NCBI RefSeq assembly: GCF_000150275.1
Contig: NW_002060960.1
Location: 703,316 to 767,315, forward strand
DNA length: 64,000 bases
Source of the DNA: Trichoplax adhaerens
Lineage: Eukaryota > Placozoa > Uniplacotomia > Trichoplacea > Trichoplacidae
Direction of reading: 5' to 3'
Shown here: positions 12,761-25,169 of the stretch, piece by piece
Position numbering within the stretch: position 1 is the stretch's first letter
Layout of the letters: every line of letters begins with the position of its first letter
Made by a program: the position numbers and the translations under genes
The notes under the pieces: generated by a model
Seen by the model: only the letters and a program-made list of their open reading frames with translations
Told to the model about the DNA's origin: nothing
The model's database searches: none

Positions 12761-13348
12761 AGCTATACAATACTCTACATTACTGTAGGTAGAAGGAAGA
12801 GATTGTACACTAGGGCGCGCTAGTTCCCCCAAACGTTGTAGCAGAAGTCGAGTTTGATCAACGTATGGTCTACTGTACAGTGTAGAAATTCCACTCTGAT
12901 TTTTCAAAATGAAATGAAAATGCCCAAAGTTTATGGATTTTTATTTGATTTTGATATGAATCGGTAGCATTTAAAGGAGTCGTTTCCAATCGGCAGTTGT
13001 ATTTGTATTTTATGTAGCATCCACTGCAAAATATGTCCAAAATGGTCCATTTTGCAACAGTATGTACGCATCTAATTTGAAAGGATTTTTCTGCCATCAT
13101 GAGCACTCAAAGTATGCGCCGATTTTCTGGAAAGCATTTCTACACGCTCAGTGTGCTTGATTTGTTTTCAGAATCTTGTTCATAAAATGAACAAGATTGC
13201 ATTATTCAATTAAGTAATAGTCCCATTGAATATTATTGGTATCGGTAGGCAATGGTTTTACATAGTGATATGGAATTGAGAGGTCTTGATATTATTTATT
13301 ATTAATTAATTATTATTTACAGCATAGCACCTTGAGACGGATTTGGCC
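12761..13348. other. unique spacer between two satellites
   Basis: No coding exon is recognised. It contains two short inverted repeats: one at 13038-13054 (arms CAAAATGG and CCATTTTG around one base) and one at 13172-13198. The expected first exon of the downstream ABCA gene was looked for here and not found. Confidence 0.5.
13172..13198. repeat. perfect 12-bp inverted repeat with AAA loop
   Basis: Arms AATCTTGTTCAT and ATGAACAAGATT are exact reverse complements separated by AAA. It could fold as a hairpin in DNA or RNA. No transcription unit, miRNA-like long stem or transposon end was recognised around it. Confidence 0.6.
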
Positions 13349-14212
13349 ATTACAGTACAGTACAGTACTGTGCACTGACTGTACAGTACAGTACGTGTGT
13401 ACAGTACAGTACAGTATAGTACTGTACAGTATCTGACGGTATACAGTACAGTACTGTACAGTACAGTGCATGTACATGTACTGTACTGTACTGTACTGTA
13501 GCGGTACAGTGTACTGTACTGTACTGTGCGGTACTTTCTACTGTACTGTACAATAGTGTACAGTGTACAGTGTACAGTACAGTACAGTAGAACCCAACCC
13601 TAGCCTGTGACGCAAACGAACCACGGACGGTATCCCTTGGCAATCAATGTACAGTACTGTACTGTACAGTGTACAGTGTACAGTGTACAGTACTGTAGAA
13701 CCCAACCCAAGCCTGTGACGAAGACGAACCACGGACGGTATCCCTTGGCAATCAATGTACTGTACAGTACTGTACTGTACTGTACTGTAGCTGTACAGTG
13801 TACTGTACTGTACTGTGCGGTACTTTCTACTGTACTGTACTGTACAATAGTGTACAGTGTACAGTGTACAGTACAGTACAGTAGAACCCAACCCAAGCCT
13901 GTGACGCAAACGAACCACGGACGGTATCCCTTGGCAATCAATGTACTGTACTGTACAGTGTACAGTGTACAGTGTACAGTACTGTAGAACCCAACCCAAG
14001 CCTGTGACGCAAACGAACCACGGACGGTATCCCTTGGCAATCAATGTACAGTACAGTACTGTACTGTACAGTGTACAGTGTACAGTACTGTACTGTAGAA
14101 CCCAACCCAAGCCTGTGACGAAGACGAACCACGGACGGTATCCCTTGGCAATCAATGTACAGTACTGTACTGTACAGTGTACAGTGTACAGTGTACAGTA
14201 GAACCCCAGCCC
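13349..14212. repeat. GTACAGT/ACTGTAC satellite with conserved ~60-bp core
   Basis: Runs of GTACAGT and its reverse complement ACTGTAC alternate with a nearly invariant core of about 60 bases. The core starts GTAGAACCCAACCC, contains CCACGGACGGTATCCC and ends GGCAATCAATGTAC. Core copies start near 13587, 13695, 13881, 13984 and 14095, and a sixth begins near 14198 and is cut by the gap. Two core versions occur, with GACGCAAACGAACC (copies 1, 3, 4) or GACGAAGACGAACC (copies 2, 5). A longer segment with GTGCGGTACTTTCTACTG occurs before copies 1 and 3, showing higher-order structure. Several long reading frames on both strands are repeat artefacts. Confidence 0.92.
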
Positions 14213-14262
14213 NNNNNNNNNNNNNNNNNNNNNNNNNNNNNNNNNNNNNNNNNNNNNNNNNN
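14213..14262. other. assembly gap of 50 N
   Basis: Exactly 50 N lie between the sixth satellite core and an ABCA exon. The round number suggests a placeholder rather than a measured length. The satellite is probably longer in the genome, and the first part of the ABCA gene is missing here. Confidence 0.95.
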
Positions 14263-17200
14263 AGGACGCATCCATGCCAAGGATGTTTTTGCAGCGGTCA
14301 TTTTCAATGTTTACAGTACTGCAAATACATCGTATACAATTCGTATGCCTGATGGGGCTATTCCTGCATCCACAAGTTTAATCCTTCGAGACAACTACTT
14401 CAGTAAGATGAATCACTTGTACAGTTCAATTTTCACCTTGTTGATTGATTTGCATTGTCTTCCATCTTTCCATAATTTGTCAATGGTCAATCAATCGCAT
14501 TCATCGTGATGCATTTCATCATCCAATATCAAAATTCAATGTTGAAATTTCCATTGCTCAATTACCTATCTACTCAGTTTAATCAATAATTTAGTCTTGA
14601 ATGAATCGATAGAAAAAGTTCATTCAATAGTACGGTGATGCGACTGTAGTGAGCGACAAGCGTTTGGACTTGAGTAGACAAGTGCAATTCTTGTTCAAGC
14701 AACGATTTAATAAACTGTCAATTTTATTCAACTCAAGAACTGCATGATAAATTGTTAGCTATCCCAGTTTTTATCACCAAGTACTTGCTACCATGATCAT
14801 ACAAAAAGGTTTTCAATTTGAAAAGAATCAATCTAACGTTCAAATGGGCTAAACTTCAAATTTTTTTTGTACTTAGTTTCATTTTGCCGGCGCAACTTAA
14901 CTGAGAAATATCCATCGATTGCCTGTCCAGTCAATGGTTATTTAAGTTCTGGATTTGCTTTGTTACAGAATGCTATCGACCGTGCTATTACACAAGTAAG
15001 TCAAGCATTACACAACATATTCGTACGATATTGTGCATGACTACATCGATTACACTTCACGGAAACAGCAGAAAAATTGGACTTGAGTTAGTTTAGCCAT
15101 GCCCAATGGATCACTTGTACTATGCGCTGATAGACTCTTCAGATACGACATCGCATTTGAATTCATTTTGCTATCGTCACTCTAATAACTAAATGTATAC
15201 CCATAGGAAGCCTTACGAATTAGGAACTTTCTGCTTAACTGCCTATGTTCCCATTTTTCTTTTTGCTACTATTTGATTTTGTCTTCATTTCACTTCCTTC
15301 GACAGTTTCCACCTTTATTTTCACGCTTAATCTAATTGATAAACAACATTGAAAGTGAACTGGTGTAATATAAATCATAGATAATGAGAGCATTGTTTAT
15401 ATAGCAAGTTCATGCTTGAGTTTTATGGTAGTCTGGTAGGTAAAACAAGGACTGTCAACGTTTTGTAGTGATGATGGCGTTACTTTTTACCTTGCAATGC
15501 AACAACAAGTGCAGTGGATGTAAAAAATGATTGCATTACTTAATTTCATAAAATGTTTGTTCTTTCATTCTATAGATAGCTGCTGGTATCCCAGATTCAT
15601 TCCCAGAATCAAAATTTCAATTTCAGTTAATGCCAAAAGGCAGTTTTACGTCTGGAATTGGGTATCTACAAATTTTTATATCCATCTATTATGTTATGGC
15701 ATATTCTCCATTTGTCAACTTTTTACTAGTTGGGCTAGTAACAGAGAAAGAGAAGAAGATTAAAGAGGGAATGAAAATGATGGGATTACGTACTACTGCC
15801 TTTTGGCTTTCCTGGTTTATAACTTATGCCTTAACTATATTGGTTACTACCATTGTTGTCACCATTATTTCTTCAGTTGCCAATCTTTATAAACTTGCCA
15901 ATCCATTCATTATTTTTCTCCTCATATTCTTATATGGTTTATCAATTATCACTTTCTCCTTTATGCTTACACCATTATTCAACAAAGCTACAGTTGCAGG
16001 AGGTATTGGCTCTCTAGCAACTATAGCATTTACAGCCTTGTACTTTCCGATTACGTTATTGCCAACTACTCCAGTAGCAAAATGGCTTCTTTCATTGCTA
16101 TCGCCTGTTGCTTTAGCATTAAGTCTAAGTCAGGTCAGTGATTTCTACTCAATCTCGCGTAGTATGATACGCATCAAAGAATAGAATAGCCCTGTATAGT
16201 ATCTCGCTAAAGGTCAAGTATGCATAAACTAACAAAATTGTTTATCACCGACATGATTATTTGTTAGGCAATCGCATTAGAAACTACAGTGGGTGTCCAA
16301 TTTAACAATTTATGGGTTGGAGAATTTCCTATCGGTGGTGGTCTTCTGATGCTGGGCATAGATATTTTTCTGTATTTACTCTTAGCAATTTACTTCGATA
16401 TGATCGTGCCTAAAGAATATGGTCAAACGTATCATCCACTATTTTGCTTTTCTCCATCATTTTGGAGCGGAAACACAACTACTCCTGGAGTAGCTGTTAC
16501 TGAGTCATCAAACATTAGTAAAAATGCTGATGTTGAAGATATATCTGCCGATTATCGTGGCAAAGAAGCAATAAGGTAGTTTCGTAAATTAGATTTTTTT
16601 CTACATGCTGATATAACAAATTATCGTTGTAACATGTAGACACAAATCTTTAACTTTATCAGGATTACTGGAATTACGAAAACATTCATCGATTCTTCCT
16701 CGAAAAATAAGAAAGCTTTTAATGCCGTTGATAGTATGTTAAACTTAGAATACTAATAGATCATGAAATCGATTATTGCAAAATTAGTATTTAGAATGGG
16801 GACGAATACTGTACAACTGAATGACTCAATGTTTGAAAATTATAGATTTCCATCTGGATGTTTATGAGGGACAAATAACAGCTTTACTAGGACATAATGG
16901 TGCTGGAAAAACTACCCTTATTGCTGCTTTAACTGGCTTACTGCCAACAACCAGTGGAACAGCGCATATATATGACTATGATATAAACAAGCCTGAAGAA
17001 ATGATGAAAATAAGAGAGATTACTGGTAACTGATACATTGATTACGTCATAATTGAGTCGATATGAAGTTCTCATAAATGACATAATAACCTAATCATTA
17101 TAACAATTATCTCTTATAAGTCTTACTAACCGCTATCAAAGAGCTAATCCATCAAAATAAATAAATACGTCTACTTTTATTCACGCCACTTATAAAGGTG

Positions 17201-20200
17201 TTTGCCCACAACAAGATATTCTATTCGATACCTTATCGGTTAGAGAGCATCTGGTTGTTTTTGCCACAATAAAAGGAATACCAAATGATCAAATTGATGA
17301 GGCTGTGAACAAAACGTTAGATGATATTTTGTTAACAGAAAAAGCATCTACTAGAGCTACTGATCTTAGTGGAGGTCAAAAACGAAAACTCTGCGTCGGT
17401 ATAGCCTTAATTGGCGATCCAAAGGTAACACAGTGGCAACTTTATGCTGTCCCATTAATTACGTATATCTGCTAGCGAAGGGTTTACATACTGACTTCGA
17501 TTACGAATGATTGATAAACTACTTTGTAACAGGTTGTATATCTAGACGAACCAACTAGTGGTATGGATCCATTGTCGCGTCGTCAGATTTGGGCACTTTT
17601 GCAAAGCCGCCGTGAAGGTAGAGTTACTTTGTTAACTACGCACTTCATGGATGAAGCTGATATCTTGGCTGGTACGTATTTCGTGTCTAATAACCTATGC
17701 ATGTAATTATCTAAAATTTAGTTATCTAGCATTTGAAGCTATGCCGATAACTTTTGTAATTCTTAGTGTTGTTATGATTAAGGAATTTATTTTCATCTTC
17801 TTCACTAGATCGAAAAGCCGTAGTATCAAAGGGCAAATTGCGATGTGCTGGATCATCCCTATTTCTTAAAAATCGTTTCGGAATCGGTTATCATTTAGGA
17901 ATGGTCGGTAATCAAGATAGTAATATTGATAAGATATCACGGGTAGTCCATGATCATATACCAAAGGCTACCTTACAAAGATCGCACGCCGGAGAAATAT
18001 CATATCTACTGCCATTATCTGATGTTCGTAACTTCCCTGGTAAGGATTTCTAGAGTCATACATAAATTGGAAATGATGTAAATTAACATAAATGTTAAAG
18101 TTAATAGATATCAATATAAATCAATGTTATTCTTATAGATCTCTTTGCTCACTTGGAAAGTCCTGCTAATGAAGGCTCATCCGTTACATGCGCACAAGAT
18201 TGCGGTGTGTCAAGTTATGGAATTTCAATGACTACGCTAGAAGAAGTCTTTTTAAAATTAAAGGATGATGCTACAGCTGATGACTTGACATCCGTAAATA
18301 AATCGCCAATGACTGGAGCTTCTAATGATGAAGAGGGCACCACACATGAGAGCACATTCGATTTCAGAAATATTAATCGCTTATCAGGCAGAGATCTCAT
18401 TCGACAACAGTTCAAATCGTTGCTAAAGATTCGATTTTTAATTAACCGCCGAGATCCTTTAGCGGTGTTCTTCCGGCTAATGTTGCCTCCTGTGTTTATA
18501 ATCCTTGGTCTAGTCTTTGCCAATAATATTACTAGCATCACTAATACTCAACGTGATCCTCCGACTATAAACTTAGCGCCGAATCTCTACGTAAATGGAA
18601 CCCTTCCTCCTTCTCGACTTCTGAATTCTAAATTGTTGATAAGAAATTCCACATTTGGCCAAATCAATTTATTCTTAAGCAATATGCAAGCCTCTGGGCT
18701 TTACTATCAAATGAGTAATTTATCAGCTGATTACCTGTTGGATAATTACCCGCATACTTTAGGTTATGATGTACTAACATTACAAAACACTACTGCTGTA
18801 AGTTCTCTGTCCATTGCAGTACTTGCATATTGTTTATTACAGTTATGAAAGGGCTTTAAATGAATTTTAATTAATACTGTTTTAGCAGTGTGCTTTCACC
18901 GTACTTTTAGAGTCCGTTGATGGTATCCGATTTTTTTTTAAATTAGGGAATATCTTCTGATATTGGTGTAATGTATAACGATACAGCTTTACATAGCATA
19001 CCTATTGCAATAAATATTATCAATCAGATGAGATACAATATTGAAATGATGAAAAGCAAAGGCACTGCTGCCGGAAGTGCAGCTATTCATGTTGCCAGCA
19101 AACCGTTCCCCAAGCTACAATCAAGCGGACAATATAATGCTGGGGCTTTTAGTGCTCCATTATTTATCGGTCTAGCATTGAATATCATTCCAGCAGGATT
19201 TGCAATCGAAATTGTTCGAGATAGAAAGGTAAAATTTAAGATATTAGATACCAAAGCTATCGAATGGCATAGGTAGCTGCGCGATTCTCTTAAAACTTCT
19301 TGATTTTATAGGTGGATTTATAATCTTATTATCATCGTAGCTGAAATAATTTCTTTTTTCCTCTATTATAGAATAATGTACGCCAATTACTTAGAGCATC
19401 TGGTGTGACAAGCGGAATGTACTGGTTCTCTACTCTAGCATGTGATTTTCTCTCGTATTGTGTACCTGTTATTCTTATGCTGATTATGATACCGATCTTA
19501 AGAGTTGCCTCATTTACCGTTCCGGCCGCTATGGGAGCCTTATTTTTAACTACTATATCCTACATGTCGTCGAATATCTTGTTTTCGTACGCATCGTCAT
19601 TCCTATTTTCTTCAGTTGATACTTGCCAATCGGTGCTACCGCCACTCTTTAACCTTGTAAGTTTAACTGTTATCTCACTGTTGGGTATTGAATATAGGTA
19701 CTGTATCAGTTACATTTTTTATATTAAGCTTATTAACCTACTTTACTAGGCCCTTTTATTGCCAACTATTGGCGTTTCTATGCTAGACATGTTCGGACAA
19801 ACCCAAATTGCGTTAATAATTCATTTTGTTATGGTTGTGATAAATCCTGTTTATCCAATTGGTGGAGCGGTATATTACATTGGTCAGGTATACATGCTTC
19901 AATTTATCACCTTTTTCCATAATGTTTTAATAATCTTCAAGTTGGTTTCTGTCTTAGTAATGATAAACGAATATTGTAAACAATAGGTATAGCCGCCATT
20001 TTTTTGAACAGTACCTTAAAATGATATTCTTGAAACGTTGCAGGTTTATGCTAGACAAATTTTCATATCTGATGGAAAACCGATCTCGGCTAATGCGTAC
20101 TTCAGTCCCTCAAGTCCTATTCCTTATTGCATCCTCTTGGTAAGTAAATTTTATAAATATTCAACGTTGTAAGCTAAAGATTGCTAATGCTTTAATTGAA

Positions 20201-23153
20201 GTGGTGTATCTCTCGTCTTCAAAAAATTCTCGCCAAATTCTAACGTTAAAGTTACGAAAATTTTTGATAGATCTAGATTTTATACTTAAAATCGGTTGTA
20301 GAGATTATGTATTACTAATGTCCGTGGTAATTTCATGAGAAAAAACATCACTGTATTGAACTTAGTATACTATTAAAGAATAACTGTTGCATAAGCACAT
20401 AGACACTTTCGATTTGCATAACAAGTGCAGCATATTTTAAGTCGGTTGGTCGTAGCTGTACAAATTTTATCACCTGTTTACTTAGTAAATCGCTATCATT
20501 ACACATTATCCAACTTTAACCGTGTTGTGCAAGGCAATCAAATGTAAGAGCCTAAGTGTTCATTGTAGAATATAACCTTAGAGCTTATTACGTACTATGA
20601 TTTCTGAAATATATCATGTCATTGTTATCGATATATTATATGGTTTGGCCTATGGTTTTGATCGATTTTAGTTTTTGTTCATGTTTTTAATCCTAAGCGT
20701 AGATCCGTGTTGTATTCTGTTTTATGACTTAATCACTCTTTAAATGATTAAAACCATATCCTCGTAATTAAGGAACGGCCAAGCGTAACTAACTTTAAAT
20801 GCCGATTATTGCTATTTTCAGCCAATTATACATACGATGTTGCTAGCGTATCTATTACGCTATCTAGACTACAAGAACACCGGATCCACTGATTCTCCAG
20901 GATTCTGCTAGTAATATTTACTATTATTTGTAAATAGAATTAATCTACAATAAATCATACTAATATCAATCATGTTGTATTTAATTCTCTAAAGCTCAAA
21001 AAATACGACCCAACCAAGTTCTGAAGTAACAGATGCCACAGAATTGATTAGTAATGCAGCGTCGATGTCAGCTGATGATGATGTTCGAGATGAATATCAA
21101 CGATTGAAATCCTCATCGAGTGGCAACGATGTGCTATCGGTACGGCATCTACGCAAAGAATTTATTAAGCGCCCTGATGTTAATGACAAGCGAACGGGAT
21201 GCTGTAATGTAGAAAAAAAGAAAATGGTACGGAATAGCAACATTTAAAGAGCTAGTTTATGATCTGAAACCATTATTACGCTACGTAGAGATATATTTTT
21301 TAATAGCAAAAGCGTAAAACTAGTTTATACGTAAGTTAAAAATTTTTTGATTTAATGTAAGGCTATATCTAATTTTATTTTGCGAAGCAGATTAGAATTT
21401 CGACGGTAGCTTATTTTAGGTAGCACCGTTATATAGTTAGAGTAGCTGACGCTTTACATCTGTGTGCGTGTGTATTTCATTAGCTAACTCATTTTGTAGT
21501 AAAATGCTAAAAGCCTTTAATGTTCTTGGTCGTGGATAGGCTGCCGTGGAAGATTTGTACTTTGGTGTAGCCCCTGGTGAAGTTTTTGGGCTTCTTGGGC
21601 CTAATGGTGCAGGGAAAACGACTACACTGAATATTATCACTGGCGACATGTCAGCCACTAGAGGCGAGGTAAAATACAGAGCAGTTTATTTTTCATAGTT
21701 TGAGTTTTTACCATGTGTCGTTCTATTGAAGCTTAGACGTTAAATTTCAAATTATCTAGGTTTGCATTGCTGGGCAGGAGTTAGCTTCAAATATTACACA
21801 TGCTCTAAGAAGTCTAGGTTTTTGTCCACAACATGATGCTTTATGGGAACGCGTAACCCTCCATGAACATTTAACTACATATGCAGCCATTAAAGGAATT
21901 CCACTAGATCAAATCGAAGGTGCTGTCAGCAGGTTACTATGCCGGACTTGTAATAATCGCATTACAATGAAGTTTACTGGCGACCAATATTAATTTGAAA
22001 TTCTAATAGATTTATTTCAGGAATGGACCTTCAGGATCATAGAGATAAATTTTCCAAGAATCTTTCCGGCGGAACTAAAAGAAAGGTAAAATTGCTTGCT
22101 GTACAGAATCCGAATACTAATATATGTGTTATTTTGTAAATGATTAAATTTAAAGTTTTTATTATACCCGGGTACAATGTATTTTAGTTAAGTTTTGGAA
22201 TGAGCATTATCGGTTGTCCGAAATTGTTATTAATGGATGAGCCATCGACTGGCTTGGATCCTGGTGCCAAAAGATTTTTATGGTTAGTTTCACACTTGTT
22301 TGTACGTACATATGATTGTCCAAGTTATGCCCACCACATATGCAAAATTGGTTTTGTATTGTCAGGAATGCTATCAGTGCCAGTATTACAGGAGAGACTG
22401 GAGCCGTGATCACTACACATTCAATGGAAGAAGCGGACGCTTTATGTTCGAGAGTTGGTATCATGGTTGGTGGACAATTACGGTGAGATCTTACTTCTTG
22501 ATGGGTTGAAACTATTTAATCTTACAGACGGATTAGCTAGTGTAATGAAATCGTTACACATTTTTCGACTTTTAATCGTTTTTAGTTGTCTGGGATCAAC
22601 ACAGCATCTGAAGAATAAATACGGTGGAGGATATCATTTGGATGTGAAATTTTCATTAGATGTAGTAGGAAGCAACGGTATAAATCAATTGAACAATATC
22701 ACTGACTTTGTGAAGAGGGCATTTCCCACTTCAGTACTTGGAGAGCATTTCGGCCATCGTGCTACATACAAGATACCGTCGGATGATATAAAATCATTAG
22801 CGAAATCATTCGCTTCTCTTGAACAAGGTATAATAGTTCAGGATATTGAAAGCACTTGTGTTGCAAAGCGGTAAATTAATATTGCAGTTGTGATGTAAAT
22901 CGAATGATCATATGCTGAATTTACTTTTAGGCAAGTCGAAAGTTGGAATTGTAGAGTACAGTTTTAGTCAGTCAACACTGGAGCAGGTAAGTTTATCTGA
23001 TGGTGTAACAATTGAAATTATGATGGTTATAATGCAATATTTTATATTCGTACATTTTATTAGGTATTTTTGGAATTTGCAAAATTGCAAGAAGATCATC
23101 ATGACAAAGATGAATCGGAAGAGAGTGCTACTAGAGGAGATATGCTTGTGTAG
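14263..23153 (+). CDS. ABCA subfamily transporter, copy 1 (N-terminus lost in gap)
   Basis: Full-size ABCA proteins move lipids across or out of membranes using two ATP-binding domains. Exons: 14263-14402, 14877-14995, 15576-16133, 16268-16575, 16663-16733, 16846-17025, 17198-17424, 17533-17671, 17809-18039, 18139-18797, 18947-19228, 19372-19656, 19750-19887, 20044-20139, 20822-20910, 20995-21226, 21540-21668, 21760-21932, 22010-22085, 22188-22282, 22366-22482, 22586-22827, 22931-22986, 23064-23153. Phases agree throughout, giving about 1576 residues. NBD1 has [20 protein letters not shown] and [15 protein letters not shown]2 has [23 protein letters not shown] and [12 protein letters not shown]. 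Each half has a membrane block. The end, [17 protein letters not shown], is the usual ABCA C-terminal motif. Compared with the paralogue downstream, about 117 N-terminal residues are missing at the N gap; this is an assembly loss rather than proof of a pseudogene. Organisation resembles ABCA3; orthology is not established. Confidence 0.92.
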
Positions 23154-25169
23154 CCGTCATATTTCATTGGAATGTTTTGCTACCAAATTTAGCAAAAAAT
23201 TAATTATTTGTAAAGATACTATGGCTTTTTACCCTTGGAAAAATATGAAATATATTAAGCAATGTTGTTCTCAATACATAACTTGGTGTACTATCGGTGT
23301 TACATATGTTCGCATCCAAGTTTTCATTTTTTACGTTATGTGCTCATTTTTAAGTTGCACAATTCTACCCTTATTAATCTTTTAATTACTTTTTGCTTGC
23401 GCTAGTATACTTATAGTTTTTTGTTTTCGAAAAATCGTTATTTAGTCAAAATTCAACGTTTTACCATTTGGACCACGCGAGTCCAACTTCAACAAAATAA
23501 TATTTGGGTTCATCGTTTTTGTTAAAATTTTCAGCTGAATTAAGAGCTCTTGAAATTAAGAGTAGATTTCCTTAAGTTAAGCAGCGTTTAAGTTAATGAA
23601 AACTTATCAATTTACGTTCGATTATAGTAAATTAGCTAGTGTGGATTATGCTCTAGATTCAAGTATAAAATTATGATATTTTAGGTTAAATATTTTTAGT
23701 AAATTAAGCAGTGATTAACAAATAGTTAATGAACGGAAATAAAGTAGTTATACTTGGCCGAATTGATTAAAATTCAACTCATTGTCGTTTATTGCAACAG
23801 CCAGTGTATACCCGCTTTGCATATCTTAATCAAATTGTAACATGGTAGGGTAGAGATGAAAAAATTCTATTCATGTAAATGATATCTCTTCTGTAAGTTC
23901 TTATAAGCCTACTGTGGAACGTAAGCGTTAATTTAATCTATGCTTGAAAGATTATTATCACAATATAATTCCCGTTCTGGCACTTTGTCTGGTAGGCATA
24001 CTCTTAAAGTTCGGTCAATTTTTTAACACCTTAACTTTGCAACCGGCTACATACAAGTGCGTTAATGTAAAATTTTCCTGGTATTAAGAATTTTTTGGGA
24101 GTCGGGGTAATATAATATGCGTAGTAGATCTCCTAAGTTGGCAAATATCGAATTTATGTTTTCCGGTATAATATAGGAAAGATAGCTGTTGTATATCAAA
24201 CAGTTTCACTGCGATCGAAAAAGAAATTATGAAAGAATACTAATTTAGATTATAAAGAAGCCCTTTAGGAGGATACCCTATTTTGTCACTATTTATCGAT
24301 GTAATGAGCAGCAATTGTATTACTTGGCGATCATCGAACCGTTACTATGGACGTAACTTTACCGTGGGTTTTACATGTATTTAGCTAAATGCAATACAAT
24401 AGATTTGTTTAATACTTGTGATCGTCCATGAAAATAATGGTCGCTATATTAAAAGTTCTAACGTTTGATCACAACCAGTACAAAATGATATGATCAACCG
24501 AAAAATCGATATCATTATAATAAATATCAAATCGGGATCATGTCTGCCATTCAGTGATTGATAGTACAACAGATAGAAACAGATCCTTAATTTAAAAGTG
24601 AAAATTAATAGTCTATCTCCATATATAGATCGCTTAATAGATTAATCAAGTAAACTAGAGTATAGAAATAACGAGGATTTCTTGCATTACGTCATGATTA
24701 AATTATAATATTAACAAAATTCCTGGAGCATATGGTCTAATCTCTGACGTAATAATAATAACCTCACCCATTCTGCTAGTAATAATACTTATATTAATCA
24801 CGTACCGTCACTTAATTTATGCTTAGCCAAGATTGTTATTAATATTAGCACTGCCTACCGTGATCGTATGATTTACTCATTTACTGGTCTATAAGAGATG
24901 ATTTTATTCTATTTTAATTTATGAAGGGTGTTAGCTACGAATTACCAATAGTGAGTCACAACATTTAACGGATTTTTTTACGACTATAGCTGATAAGTAA
25001 ATGGATGGATGGATCTCGTTAACTTAAACTAGATTGGAAATTACATCTTCGTTGGATAACCCATTTCTGCGCTTAACTCTTATATTATATCGGTACATCG
25101 TAAGTGGTAATCAATCATTGAGTTTGAATATCATTTGACCTTAAGATCATAATTTGAAAAGAAGCCAAG
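23154..25169. other. intergenic between the two ABCA genes
   Basis: About 2 kb of AT-rich DNA with no supported exon. It must hold the 3' end of copy 1 (an AATAAA-type signal occurs near 23738) and the promoter of copy 2. No TATA box or other regulatory element stands out. Confidence 0.5.

Noticed and set aside
12010-12823. Plus-strand frames with repeated NRSDPANKP and AITGYTVTHRD motifs
   Set aside because: They are translations of the satellite monomers. The periodicity is in the DNA, and the frames change with the length-variant monomers.
13350-14201. Long frames on both strands rich in Tyr, Cys, Thr and Val
   Set aside because: They are translations of GTACAGT/ACTGTAC repeats open in several frames at once, one running into the N gap. 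No biological protein is indicated.
11786-14212. CRISPR-like array (repeats with spacers)
   Set aside because: The animal-type gene context, monomer length, lack of unique spacers and absence of cas genes exclude it. These are satellites.
22010-22025. Acceptor at 22020 (TTTCAG) for ABCA copy 1 exon 19
   Set aside because: It joins out of frame and reaches a stop. The AG at 22009 gives [10 protein letters not shown], matching the paralogue exon in length and phase.
14263-23153. ABCA copy 1 as a pseudogene because its start is missing
   Set aside because: All 24 visible exons keep phase, splice sites and catalytic motifs. The missing part coincides with an assembly gap.
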